This document shows, piece after piece, positions 36,473 through 44,840 of a DNA stretch of 64,000 bases (its first letter is position 1; each line of letters begins with the position of its first letter). Origin of the DNA: CBDBJQ01 sp965206405. GTDB lineage: Bacteria; Pseudomonadota; Alphaproteobacteria; UBA8366. The stretch spans positions 434,001-498,000 of the forward strand of contig CBDBJQ010000006.1 of assembly GCA_965206405.1 (NCBI GenBank). Direction: 5' to 3'. Below the pieces are notes generated by a model that saw only the letters and a program-made list of their open reading frames with translations, made no database searches and had not been told where the DNA came from. The translations under genes were made by a program, and so were the position numbers.

Positions 36473-37692
36473 TGTTTGGATTCTTCGCCTGTTGCGTCGG
36501 GGTCACGGTAGAGAGCGGCAATTCCAGGCAGCTCCCGCCCTTCGAGCCATTCGAGGAAAGCGCCGCCGGCAGTCGACACATAGCTGAACGCCTCGACCGT
36601 GCCGGCCCGCCGCAATGCGGCAACGGTGTCGCCACCGCCGGCAACGGAAACGAGATCTCCACTCTGTGTCAATTCCGCTACGTGGGCGGCCACCGCGTTG
36701 GTGCCGGCGTCGAACGGTGCCGTTTCGAAGGCGCCGAGCGGGCCGTTCCAGAGAACGGTCTGGCAGGTCGAGAGGAAGGCGTTCAGCGTACTCGCAGAAT
36801 CCGGCCCGATATCAAGAATCATTTCGTTGTCTGCAACGCCTGCAATCGGGACGGTGCGGGATGCCGCACCCTCCTTGAACTCAGTGGCGACAATCGCGTC
36901 CTGCGGCAGGATCAGGCGGCATCCAGCCTCGTCGGCGTGGCCCGCGATCGCGCGCGCCTCGGCCGCCAGACCCGGTTCGCACAGGCTGGCCCCGACATCG
37001 GCTCCAAGCGCGTGCAGGAAGGTGTTCGCCATGCCGCCGCCGATGGCCAGGGCATCGACCTTGTCGACCAGATTCCCGAGCGTGGCCAGTTTGGTTGAAA
37101 CCTTGGCGCCGCCGATGACCGCCAGCACGGGTCTCTCGGGATTGTCGAGAGCAGCTGCCAGCGCCGCCAGTTCCGTCTGCAGGCTTCGGCCGGCAAAGGC
37201 GGGCAGGAGATGGGTGATTCCCTCTGTTGAGGCGTGGGCGCGGTGCGAAACGGAAAAGGCGTCGTTGACATAGGCGTTGCCGAGCCGGGCGAGCGCGGCG
37301 GAGAAATCCGGATCGTTCGCCTCCTCGCCGGCATGAAAGCGCAGGTTCTCCACGAGCAGGGCCTCTCCGTCGCCAAGAGCGGCAACGGCGGTCTCGCATT
37401 CGTCGCCGATACAGTCCTCGGCGAAGCCGATCCGGGAAAGACCTGCATGCCGGGCGAGATCGTCCTGCAGGAAGCGGAGTGACAGCATCGGGTCCGGGTT
37501 CCCCTTCGGTCGCCCGAAATGCGATATCACAATGATGCGGGCGCCTTTGTCGAGAAGTTCCCGCAAGGTCGGGGCGAGGGCGGCGATGCGGGCGTCATCG
37601 ATGACGCGTCCCTCGGCGGCAGGCACGTTGAGATCGGCCCGTAGCAAGATCCGGCGCCCGGCGCAATCGAGATCGTCAAGCGTCTTGAACAC
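36469..37692 (-). CDS. pgk: Phosphoglycerate kinase
   Basis: Glycolysis/gluconeogenesis: 1,3-bisphosphoglycerate + ADP to 3-phosphoglycerate + ATP. 407 residues: ILLRADLNVPAAEG, SHFGRPKG, NLRFHAGEEANDP, VIGGAKVSTKLATL, and the C-terminal VAGGGDTVAALRRAG and TAGGAFLEWLEGRELPG. The start is GTG at 37692 with AGGAGG upstream. Marks the left edge of the accessory island. Confidence 0.96.
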   Translation of the reverse strand: MFKTLDDLDCAGRRILLRADLNVPAAEGRVIDDARIAALAPTLRELLDKGARIIVISHFGRPKGNPDPMLSLRFLQDDLARHAGLSRIGFAEDCIGDECETAVAALGDGEALLVENLRFHAGEEANDPDFSAALARLGNAYVNDAFSVSHRAHASTEGITHLLPAFAGRSLQTELAALAAALDNPERPVLAVIGGAKVSTKLATLGNLVDKVDALAIGGGMANTFLHALGADVGASLCEPGLAAEARAIAGHADEAGCRLILPQDAIVATEFKEGAASRTVPIAGVADNEMILDIGPDSASTLNAFLSTCQTVLWNGPLGAFETAPFDAGTNAVAAHVAELTQSGDLVSVAGGGDTVAALRRAGTVEAFSYVSTAGGAFLEWLEGRELPGIAALYRDPDATGEESKQ

Positions 37693-38416
37693 CTGTGCCT
37701 CCTGTTGCCGGGATGGTGGTGCATCCGGAGGAGTTTCTGGGACACAAATAGCTTTTACGGGGCTTTACAGATCAATGAGTTACCAGTGAAAATGGGACGC
37801 AGTTTGGAGTGCCATCCAAAAAATAATCCCGGTTCGGCAGTAACCGAAACCGGGATCAAATCAACTGTAAAAGCTTCCAGTTTTCATGCCCACCTTACGC
37901 CAAATAGCAACGCAGAATCAACCGACAATCGAGGCGGAAAACTGCTGTCGGGCAGTGCGGCATGAGTATTCGGCTAACTCACAACGGCCCACCTGCCGAC
38001 ATTACACCCTTCAAACTGAAGATGTTTCTAAGGTAAGCACGGAGTATACTCGGCCTTTCCAATGGCGCAGCCCAATACCCTGCAGCGCTACAAATACCCC
38101 GCATTTGCGATTGAAAACTGTCAGCCATCCGACTTCCAGCAGGGCAGAATATGTGCGATCTGGCATTCACTGAAGTGGATTGCAAAGATTTTTCGATTAT
38201 CGAAGCGCCAAATCGGTCAGATCGAGACTGAACTTGTTGATGCAGACCTGATCAAGCGTACATACCCAGACCGCAAAGGTGGGTTTGGTGATCGCGTAGA
38301 TGGTGTGATCGTGCGGCAGGCATCAACCAGCACCCAGCCACCGGAACCGAGAGTCAGGCCAACCAGATCCGGCTCATCGTGTAGAACGCGCGACAGGAAT
38401 TTGCTTTCCTTGCTTA
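37693..38416. other. Gene-poor 0.7-kb stretch with one HTH-like remnant
   Basis: No intact gene recognised. At about 38140-38300 (+) a frame encodes WIAKIFRLSKRQIGQIETEL then VDADLIKRTYPDRKGGFG. This looks like the recognition helices of a replication-initiator or helix-turn-helix protein, but it has no start and runs into unrelated sequence, so I read it as a fragment. The stretch is visibly more A/T-rich than pgk and begins the island that ends at tRNA-Arg. Confidence 0.45.
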
Positions 38417-38716
38417 TTAGCCTTTTGTGCTCAGCATGGCTTGCCGAAGAATGGCATTCATACGGGACTGGTAGCCTTTGCCGCCAGCTTTGAGCCACGC
38501 CAGCACATCCGCATCCAGACGAGCGGTGATCTGTTGCTTGATCGGCCGGTAATGCTCTGCCCGCTTCATTTCTGCGAGTTGCGCATCGGTCAGCGCGGAA
38601 ATGTCACTCGTGTTGATCTGATCGTCTGACATCTGCGTCAATTCATCAAGGTGTTTGCGCTGCGCTTCGGTCAAGGGAGGCAGTGTGTCAAACGTGTAAT
38701 TGGCCCTCTTCTTCAT
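38417..38716 (-). CDS. brnA: BrnA-type antitoxin
   Basis: 99 residues beginning MKKRANYTFDTLPPLTEAQR, with the BrnA DNA-binding end RPIKQQITARLDADVLAWLK then AGGKGYQSRMNAILRQAML, a ribbon-helix-helix fold. It would neutralise BrnT and autorepress. Start ATG at 38716. The reading frame is open upstream through the (GA)11 tract into a part of brnT, so the two could be made as a fusion. It appears intact, whereas its toxin does not. Confidence 0.85.
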   Translation of the reverse strand: MKKRANYTFDTLPPLTEAQRKHLDELTQMSDDQINTSDISALTDAQLAEMKRAEHYRPIKQQITARLDADVLAWLKAGGKGYQSRMNAILRQAMLSTKG

Positions 38717-39021
38717 AGCGCTTTCTCTCTCTCTCTCTCTCTCTCTTGTGGTTGCTCTTCTCGCCGAGATGATCCTGATGGTCTCGACTAACGTCCCGTC
38801 TGTGTCTTCCTCTGTGACCGTATGAGCCACCAGCAGGACCGTGACGCCACAGACGGAGCCGATGGTTTGCCACCGCATCCGTAGCCTTCGGTCCGGTCAT
38901 GTCGTGTAAGCCGCAGAGGATCATGGAAAACCTGTGTAGCCAACTCAAACGCAATGCCATCATGCTTGCGCTGGTTGGTGATGTTCTTGTTCTCGTCCCA
39001 GATGAACCGGGTTTCTGTCAT
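38688..39021 (-). pseudogene. brnT: BrnT-type ribonuclease toxin, frameshifted
   Basis: From the ATG at 39021 the N-terminal half is clear: FIWDENKNITNQRKHDGIAF then ELATQVFHDPL. Near 38880 the frame must shift for the conserved middle WQTIGSVCGVTVLLVAHTVT ... ETIRIISARRA. A second shift, at or in the GA tract, is needed for the usual BrnT end (ERKRYEEEG). With two shifts it is probably dead or phase-off. One of the two could be undone by slippage of the microsatellite. Directly upstream of brnA, the normal TA order. Confidence 0.8.
38725..38746. repeat. (CT)11 dinucleotide microsatellite at the brnT/brnA junction
   Basis: Eleven CT units (GA on the coding strand), nine bases upstream of the brnA start and inside the brnT 3' end, where they encode an RERERERE stretch. 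A gain or loss of units would switch the BrnT C-terminal frame. Confidence 0.92.
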
Positions 39022-39502
39022 GGCAATAATATAACTACAAAAATGCAATGTTTCAAGGGTGTCATCAATACACCAAGGCGGCGGACCGTAAACGGGTCAT
39101 CCAGCTTATTGCAGGAGTCGCCTAATGGGATACGCAAATCAACGGCTGGGACACAAGAAAATAACCTATTGTAAATAAAGGAAAATAAAAAATAAAAGTG
39201 GAGGAATGGAAGTAGCGACCCGGGCAGGATTCGAGTCTACAGCCCTTGATTGGAAACTGGATCCCGAGCCTTGATCGGGCCCGGTGTGCCGCAATTCGGT
39301 TGCCAAGCATAGCGCAATGGGCAGAGGATTGCCTTGGCGGTTTGGCCTGTGCCGCCACAGCCTGATCGCCACGTCTGTAGCGCGACAATCTGGGTGAGAG
39401 GGGCGCGTCAATCAGGATGAGAATCCTTGGTCGCGACGTTTGTGATGGTGGCGGGCTTTTCCGCCACGATCAAGGGGTTTGTTTTTTGATTGTCGTGGAG
39501 CG
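39022..39502. other. 480 bp without a recognisable gene
   Basis: No coding region supported. Around 39215-39250 a segment (aggattcgagtctacag) looks like a degenerate tRNA T-arm, but no cloverleaf can be drawn around it. Probably insertion-sequence debris, since an IS21 remnant follows. Confidence 0.4.
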
Positions 39503-39874
39503 TCAATCTGGTTTGATGTTTGCTGGTGTTGCTCTTTGAGCCGGACGGCCGGGCCCGTTGGCGTGTTCAGCGGCTCTGCGCCGGTAGCCTTCCACGTTCA
39601 TCTCGAAGATTGTCGCGTGGTGGACGAGCCTGTCGTCCGAAAGGCCCATTCTGCCCGATTCATGGTTCTGCCGGAAAATCACCTCTTGCTCGGGACCGTG
39701 CTCAGCGTTCCAGGTCCGTATCCGCCGTTCCGAAGTGCGGCAGATACCGGCCCCAAGTTCGGGGTGACGACGAAGGAGTTCCTCGTAAACGGCGACCGGG
39801 CGGATTCCCGGTGAAGACCGCAACATCGGCACAACATCACTGTCAAAAATATCTGCCTGCGTCGCCACCGCCTC
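39503..39874 (-). pseudogene. IS21-family remnant: 5' part of istA joined to 3' part of istB
   Basis: The upstream part reads IFDSDVVPMLRSSPGIRPVA then VYEELLRRHPELGAG ... EQEVIFRQNHESGRMGLSD, the N-terminal region of IstA transposases. At about 39637 it continues in frame as DRLVHHATIFEMNVEGYRRR then AAEHANGPGRPAQR, which is the C-terminus of IstB helpers. Roughly 2 kb of a normal IS21 is missing between them. It is non-functional and cannot self-mobilise. Confidence 0.75.
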
Positions 39875-39983
39875 ATGAGGCTGAAATCGAGGCCGACAAG
39901 AAAATATTGGAAGGTAGCAAGAACCGGGTGTTGGGCGTGGTACTCGATTGGCATGATGGTGCTGTTGGCGCGATGGTTCCGTG

Positions 39984-40949
39984 ATGCATGTGCGAGAATT
40001 TAGTGTGAAAGACTCAGAAAACACGTCCACAATCAGCCCGACTTCCGGATTTCTCCTGCTTGGTCTGGGCATGGTGTGGGGCGGTTCGTTCTTCTTTGCG
40101 GAGGTTGCGCTGCGGGAAGTCCCGCCACTGACGATTGTGCTTCACCGCGTGTTCTGGGCTGTTCCCGCACTCCTTTTCGTTGTCTGGCTGCAAGGCATAA
40201 CAGTTCCAAGATCCGCGAAGGTCTGGCTTTGCTATCTGGTCATGGGTGCATTGAACAATGCCATCCCGTTCTCCCTGATTTTCTGGGGCCAGACGCATAT
40301 CGAGAGCGGTCTGGCCGCAATATTGAACAGCACGACAGCGTTTTTTGGCGCAATTGTCGCCGGCATTCTGCTTGTGGATGAGCCTCTGACACTGCGCAAG
40401 CTCGTCGGTGCGGTTTTCGGCGTCCTGGGCGTGGCCCTAATCATGGGGCTTGATGCGCTTACGAGTTTTGATCCGCGAAATCTTGGCCAGCTTGCCGTTC
40501 TGGGCGGGGCACTGTCCTATGCCTTTGCGAGTGTCTGGGGGAAGCGCTTCCTGTCTGACTATCCACCGATGATGAACGCACTGGGAATGCTGCTGGCCAG
40601 CATCGTCCTGATGATTCCGGTCACGTTTTACGTAGACGGAATACCCTCGTTCTCGCTGTCGGCGGACATCTGGGCCAGCCTGTTCGGGGTTGCACTCCTG
40701 TCGACAGCGGTCGCCTATTTCCTCTACTTTGAAATCCTTGCCAGAGCAGGATCGGCAAACCTCATGCTGGTTACACTGCTGATCCCGCCGTTTGCCATCG
40801 CGTTGAGCTACACGTTCCTTGGCGAAAGACTGGGCAGCGAGGCGGGGTACGGGTTCGCCCTTATCAGTATTGGCCTCTTGATAACGGATGGCCGGTTGCT
40901 GAACCGTTTGCTCGGCAAGCGTAACGCCAAAGCGCAACACACGCTGTAA
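39984..40949 (+). CDS. EamA/DMT-superfamily permease
   Basis: 321 residues with ten hydrophobic segments in two EamA repeats (GFLLLGLGMVWGGSFFFAEV at the first; LGQLAVLGGALSYAFASVWG at the second). Conserved features include the internal NNAIPFSLIFWGQTHIESGL and the second-repeat AGSANLMLVTLLIPPFAI. It probably exports a metabolite or amino acid across the inner membrane. ATG 39984 chosen; a GTG one codon upstream is possible. The end carries a 12-bp duplication across the stop. Confidence 0.88.
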   Translation: MHVREFSVKDSENTSTISPTSGFLLLGLGMVWGGSFFFAEVALREVPPLTIVLHRVFWAVPALLFVVWLQGITVPRSAKVWLCYLVMGALNNAIPFSLIFWGQTHIESGLAAILNSTTAFFGAIVAGILLVDEPLTLRKLVGAVFGVLGVALIMGLDALTSFDPRNLGQLAVLGGALSYAFASVWGKRFLSDYPPMMNALGMLLASIVLMIPVTFYVDGIPSFSLSADIWASLFGVALLSTAVAYFLYFEILARAGSANLMLVTLLIPPFAIALSYTFLGERLGSEAGYGFALISIGLLITDGRLLNRLLGKRNAKAQHTL

Positions 40950-40959
40950 CACACGCTGA
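40936..40959. repeat. 12-bp tandem duplication at the EamA stop codon
   Basis: aacacacgctg followed by t or a occurs twice; the gene's TAA (40947-40949) straddles the junction. Confidence 0.8.
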
Positions 40960-41089
40960 TAGCAGATTTCTGCGTTGTGTGGACAGACGTCTCTTTTATG
41001 TTTCCAGCGCCCTTGACCACCCAACCCTTCGAATGCGGGGCAACATGTTGATTTTCATCGCTTATATCGGTCTCCAAAGATTTTTTTCC

Positions 41090-41155
41090 TTGACTAATTT
41101 GTCAATTCACAGTTTACATTACGCATCATAAACTGTCGTTTATCAACCGTCGGTT
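41090..41155 (+). promoter_or_regulatory. Promoter and candidate operator of the XRE-ImmA gene
   Basis: TTGACT at 41090-41095 and TTACAT 18 bases later form a plausible sigma70 promoter. The -10 region overlaps the inverted repeat ACAGTTTA / TAAACTGT (41109-41116 and 41129-41136). Two further short palindromes follow (ATAAAC-tgtc-GTTTAT at 41128-41143; AACCG-t-CGGTT at 41145-41155). The layout suggests autorepression by the downstream XRE protein. Confidence 0.5.
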
Positions 41156-41173
41156 TTTGTAGGGAGAGTAAGC

Positions 41174-42244
41174 ATGTTTGGACAAAGGTTGCGATTGGCC
41201 CGCAAGAAAGCAGGCTTATCGATGCAAGGCTTGGCCGACCGCACGTCACCGAAGATCACCGCGCAGGCCGTCAGCAAATATGAAGCGGAAAAAATGAACC
41301 CGTCATCATTGGTCCTTGTCGGCCTGAGCAAAGCACTTGGTGTCTCGCTGGACTTCCTGATGGGTGGTCAGGTTGAGACTCTTGTTGGCGTTGAGTTTCG
41401 AAAGCACTCGGGCACGTCTGCGAAGGATCGCGCACACGCCGAGGCGATCGTGATTGAGAAGCTTGAGGACTATCTGGCCATTGAGGACATCCTTGAGATC
41501 GCCCTGCCATCCGATCCTTTTGGCGACCTTGTGACCGACCACATCGAAGAGCGGGATGATCTGGACAAGAAGGCGTGTGCGCTCAGAAAGTTATGGAAGC
41601 TTGGGAACGACCCCATACCAAGCATGTCGCGGTTGCTGGAAGATAAGGGGATCAAGGTGATTGAGGCGGATTTTGCCGAACGCTTTGACGGCTTGGCTTG
41701 CGAAGTTGAGCGCAGCGGAGATCTTCCAAACACCGATGTCGTCGTCGTTTCGAGCCGCACCAACGTTGAGCGCAAACGCTTCAACCTGGCACACGAGCTT
41801 GCCCACCGGATTGTCCGGGGGACCGGCAACGCGGCAATCAAGCTTGAAAAAGCGATGAACCGGTTTGCTGGGGCATTTTTGATTCCGACCGATCATTTGA
41901 TTGAAGAAGCGGGGCAGGGTCGAAGCGGGATGACCTGTATGGAACTGATGCGCCTCAAACGGCTTTATGGGGTGTCCGCCGCAGCCATTCTGATGCGTCT
42001 TGGCCAAGTGGGCATACTTCCACAGTCGAGCATTGACTATGCGTTTCGGACTTATGCCAGGAAATGGCGGAGCAGCGAGCCGGATCCCATCCGTGACGAC
42101 GAGGGTTTTGGCGCGTTCGAACACCCACAGAGGTTCGAGCGGCTGGTTTGGCGTGCGCTCGGAGAAGAATTGATTTCACCGGTCAGAGCTGCCCAGATGC
42201 TTCATTTATCATTGGCAACTGTTGAAGAGAATATCAGAGGGTAA
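41174..42244 (+). CDS. XRE-family regulator with ImmA/IrrE metallopeptidase domain
   Basis: 356 residues. Residues 1-65 are an XRE helix-turn-helix (FGQRLRLARKKAGLSMQGLA, ITAQAVSKYEAEKMNPSS). Residues ~130-290 are an ImmA/IrrE domain with the zinc-protease motif HELAH (His207, Glu208, His211), preceded by RKRFNLA. Proteins of this build repress an operon and are cut or inactivated on damage. A PIN-domain gene follows 8 bp later, so this is likely its antitoxin or regulator. The start ATG has GGGAGAG upstream. Confidence 0.88.
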   Translation: MFGQRLRLARKKAGLSMQGLADRTSPKITAQAVSKYEAEKMNPSSLVLVGLSKALGVSLDFLMGGQVETLVGVEFRKHSGTSAKDRAHAEAIVIEKLEDYLAIEDILEIALPSDPFGDLVTDHIEERDDLDKKACALRKLWKLGNDPIPSMSRLLEDKGIKVIEADFAERFDGLACEVERSGDLPNTDVVVVSSRTNVERKRFNLAHELAHRIVRGTGNAAIKLEKAMNRFAGAFLIPTDHLIEEAGQGRSGMTCMELMRLKRLYGVSAAAILMRLGQVGILPQSSIDYAFRTYARKWRSSEPDPIRDDEGFGAFEHPQRFERLVWRALGEELISPVRAAQMLHLSLATVEENIRG

Positions 42245-42252
42245 CAGCGTCA

Positions 42253-42756
42253 GTGGCACGTGTGATCATCAACGATGCAAGCTGCCTGATTGATCTGCGC
42301 AAAGGTCGCCTGCTGCATGTCTTGTGCAGATTGCCTGTTGAAGCGGTTGTGCCATTGCCTATCCGCGAAAGCGAGCTTCTTGATTTCACGCGGCAAGAGT
42401 GGGCTATGTTGGACGGTGGTGGCCTGGTCACCTACGACGTGCCGCCCGACGAAGTTGGTGAAGCCTTTGCGATCAAACGAGAGCACGGGCGACTGTCAGC
42501 CAATGACTGCTTTTGCATCGTCACAACCAATCACTTTGAAGATGCTGTCTTGCTGACAGGTGATCGGCTTTTGACACGTGTCGCACGCGACCGCGCGCTT
42601 CAGGTGCATGGAATCTTATGGGTGACGGAGCAACTTCGACAGCTTGTATTGTGCGATCACGAGTTACTAATAACCGCCCTGAAAATCTGGCGAGAAGACA
42701 AGTCAGTTTTTGTGCCAAGCGGCCTCATTGACGCCCAATTGAAACGCCTGCGGTAG
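42253..42756 (+). CDS. PIN-domain protein, likely toxin partner of XRE-ImmA
   Basis: 167 residues starting VARVIINDASCLIDLRKGRL (GTG start, 8 bp after the XRE-ImmA stop). The PIN-nuclease acidic set is visible: Asp8, Glu39/Glu41, Asp85 in LSANDCFC and Asp104 in LLTGDRLLTRVA. By family it would be a metal-dependent ribonuclease. Tight linkage to an XRE-ImmA gene inside an island suggests a toxin-antitoxin or defence pair; activity is untested. Confidence 0.8.
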   Translation: MARVIINDASCLIDLRKGRLLHVLCRLPVEAVVPLPIRESELLDFTRQEWAMLDGGGLVTYDVPPDEVGEAFAIKREHGRLSANDCFCIVTTNHFEDAVLLTGDRLLTRVARDRALQVHGILWVTEQLRQLVLCDHELLITALKIWREDKSVFVPSGLIDAQLKRLR

Positions 42757-42994
42757 TCGCGTCACGAAGGTTCAGAGGGTTAGCCCTGATATTTCATGAA
42801 GGCGTCCGGCGGGTTGGTTTCCCGCCTCAATTCGGCTTTTCGTGGTGTCTCTGACATAGATTTCCTGCGTATTCGGGCAGAACCTGGCGTTTAGCCGGTA
42901 TATTTGGCGGCTGAGCCGGTCTTTTTGCGGATTGCGGGCAGGCGGAAGCGTCTGCGCGTCAACGTAGCAAGAGTACTTGTAAGAGAAAATCATC

Positions 42995-43822
42995 ATGTCG
43001 CCGGTATTCACGCCTCTTTCTGATGCGCTTGGTATCGAGGTGACGGGCATCGATCTTTCGGCGCCAGCTGACTCGGGTGTTGTCGAGGCGCTTGAGGTGG
43101 CGCTGGTTGAACATCTGATCATGGTGGTGCGCGACCAGGACCTGAATCCTGCCCAATTGCTGGATGCGGTTGGCTTGTTTGGCGAGGTCATGCCCCAGCA
43201 CCTCACTTCCCTTCGGTTACCCGATCATCCCGAAGTCGTCGTTCTGGACAGCCGAAATACCAGGACCGGAGCGGATGGAAAGTCTGTGCCGATCGGCGCC
43301 AGGGATTGGCACACGGATCATGCCCACCAGGAGCGTCCACCGAACTACACGGCGCTTTACGCGGTGTCGCTGCCATCCCAAGGGGGCGACACCAGTTTCG
43401 CGAACATGCAGACCGCGTTCGCGTCTCTGCCAGACGAGATGCGCGATGACCTGTTGCAGCAAACCGTGATCACCAAGCTCGACGATCGCTATTCCACCGA
43501 ACAGGACAGAAAAGAGCATGCCGGGTTGAGGCAACATCCGCTTGTGCGCACCCACCCGGTGACGGGCCGAAAGTCGATCTTCTTTCACCCGGGCATGGTT
43601 GTCCGGCTAGAGGGCATGGAACCGGATGCAAGCCACGATTTTCTCGAGAAGTTGCTGGAGCAAATCATCGTCCCGGAAATCATCTATCGCCATCAGTGGC
43701 GCCCGGGCGATCTGGTGATCACGGACAATCGCGGCCAGATGCATGTCGCCCACACGGACTACGATTATTCGGAAGGTCGAACCCTGTATCGGGTCATCAC
43801 CGAGGGCGAGGTTCCGTTCTGA
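42995..43822 (+). CDS. TauD/TfdA-family Fe(II)/2-oxoglutarate dioxygenase
   Basis: 275 residues. The facial triad is His106 and Asp108 in ARDWHTDHAH and a distal His in MHVAHTDYD (His253); Arg262 in SEGRTLYRV should bind 2-oxoglutarate. ALGIEVTGIDLSAPAD at the start and YAVSLPSQGGDTSFANM are TauD-like. Substrate is not predictable (taurine, carnitine-like or other). Start ATG 42995. The 238 bp upstream hold nothing I recognise. It converges on an SDR gene. Confidence 0.88.
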   Translation: MSPVFTPLSDALGIEVTGIDLSAPADSGVVEALEVALVEHLIMVVRDQDLNPAQLLDAVGLFGEVMPQHLTSLRLPDHPEVVVLDSRNTRTGADGKSVPIGARDWHTDHAHQERPPNYTALYAVSLPSQGGDTSFANMQTAFASLPDEMRDDLLQQTVITKLDDRYSTEQDRKEHAGLRQHPLVRTHPVTGRKSIFFHPGMVVRLEGMEPDASHDFLEKLLEQIIVPEIIYRHQWRPGDLVITDNRGQMHVAHTDYDYSEGRTLYRVITEGEVPF

Positions 43823-43856
43823 GCACTCGTGCCTTCCTTGGCTGATCTGACACAAT

Positions 43857-44600
43857 TCACTGACGGTCACCTTCAAGGAGTGAACCCACCCCGACGCCTG
43901 CACCAACCCAGCCGCCGTCCACCGCGAGACATTGGCCTGTGATGAAGCGCGCTTTGTCCGAACAGAGAAACGCGATGCAGGTCGCTATCTCTTCAGGTTG
44001 AGCGTATCGGCCTTGCGGAATTGAATTCAGATAATCTTGTGTCTGCCCGCTTGGATGGCTCGACCGGGCCATGGGTCCCTCGACTGGACCCGGCGCCACT
44101 GCATTGCAGCGGATGCCCTTCTGCGCCAGCTCCACCGCGAACTGTTTGGTCATCTGGATCAGGCCGGCCTTGGATGTGCCATAGGCTACGCGGCCTACGC
44201 CTGCCCGGAGGCCCGACACCGAGGCGACATTGACGATGCTGCCGCCACCACCCTTGGTCATCGCCTGGGCAGCTATCTGACTCAGCAGAAATGCTCCGGT
44301 GAGGTTGATTTCAATGATCCGGCGCCAGTCGTCTTCAGTGGTTTCCAGGATGGGCGACAATGGTGCAATCCCCGCGCAGTTGACCAAGGCTTTCGGGTCA
44401 GGAACAGCCTCGATCAGCGAAGATCGCTGTGTTGCATCGGTCACATCACAGATATGGCCTATTGCCCCGATCCCGGCAGCGACTTCGTGGACTGCGTCGG
44501 ACATATCGACCAACGCACAGGACCAGCCGTCGGCAAGCATTGCTTCGGCCGTCGCTTTTCCGATCGTCCCGGCACCGCCAGTGATAATCGCCGTTCTCAT
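43857..44600 (-). CDS. SDR family oxidoreductase
   Basis: 247-residue short-chain dehydrogenase: TGGAGTIGKATAEAM, then the acidic Asp after the second strand (ALVDMSD) suggesting NAD, NCAGIAPLSP, Ser in NVASVSGLRAG, and Tyr-x3-Lys in VAYGTSKAGL. The end GQCLAVDGGWVGAG is typical. The start ATG at 44600 is chosen over an in-frame ATG nine codons upstream because GGAGACTGGG precedes it. Substrate unknown; it may act with the neighbouring dioxygenase. Confidence 0.86.
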   Translation of the reverse strand: MRTAIITGGAGTIGKATAEAMLADGWSCALVDMSDAVHEVAAGIGAIGHICDVTDATQRSSLIEAVPDPKALVNCAGIAPLSPILETTEDDWRRIIEINLTGAFLLSQIAAQAMTKGGGGSIVNVASVSGLRAGVGRVAYGTSKAGLIQMTKQFAVELAQKGIRCNAVAPGPVEGPMARSSHPSGQTQDYLNSIPQGRYAQPEEIATCIAFLCSDKARFITGQCLAVDGGWVGAGVGVGSLLEGDRQ

Positions 44601-44647
44601 GCCACCCAGTCTCCTTCTCAATGACATGCGTGCCAGCCGCTGGGCAG

Positions 44648-44724
44648 TGGCGCGCCCGGCAGGACTCGAACCTGCGACCCCCAGATTAGGAATCTGGTGC
44701 TCTATCCGGCTGAGCTACGGGCGC
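44648..44724 (-). tRNA. tRNA-Arg (anticodon CCT)
   Basis: On the minus strand: acceptor GCGCCCG / CGGGCGC, D-arm AGCTCAGCCGGATAGAGC, anticodon stem CCAGA/TCTGG around TTCCTAA (anticodon CCT), T-arm GCAGGTTCGAGTCCTGC, CCA encoded. A tRNA-Arg(CCT) is a common island attachment site; the accessory region ends just past it. Confidence 0.95.
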
Positions 44725-44840
44725 TGCGGCTTTCGGATATATCCCGCAGAGCGCACGGGCTCAACAAAGCCGATGGGCGTGGAGTGTAATCCAGGGGGCT
44801 TCAGAGGGGCTTTGGGCCCCGTTTTGCGGATCGTTTCGGG

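Noticed and set aside
39210..39290. tRNA-like fragment (T-arm resemblance)
   Set aside because: No matching acceptor, D- or anticodon arms could be drawn on either strand.
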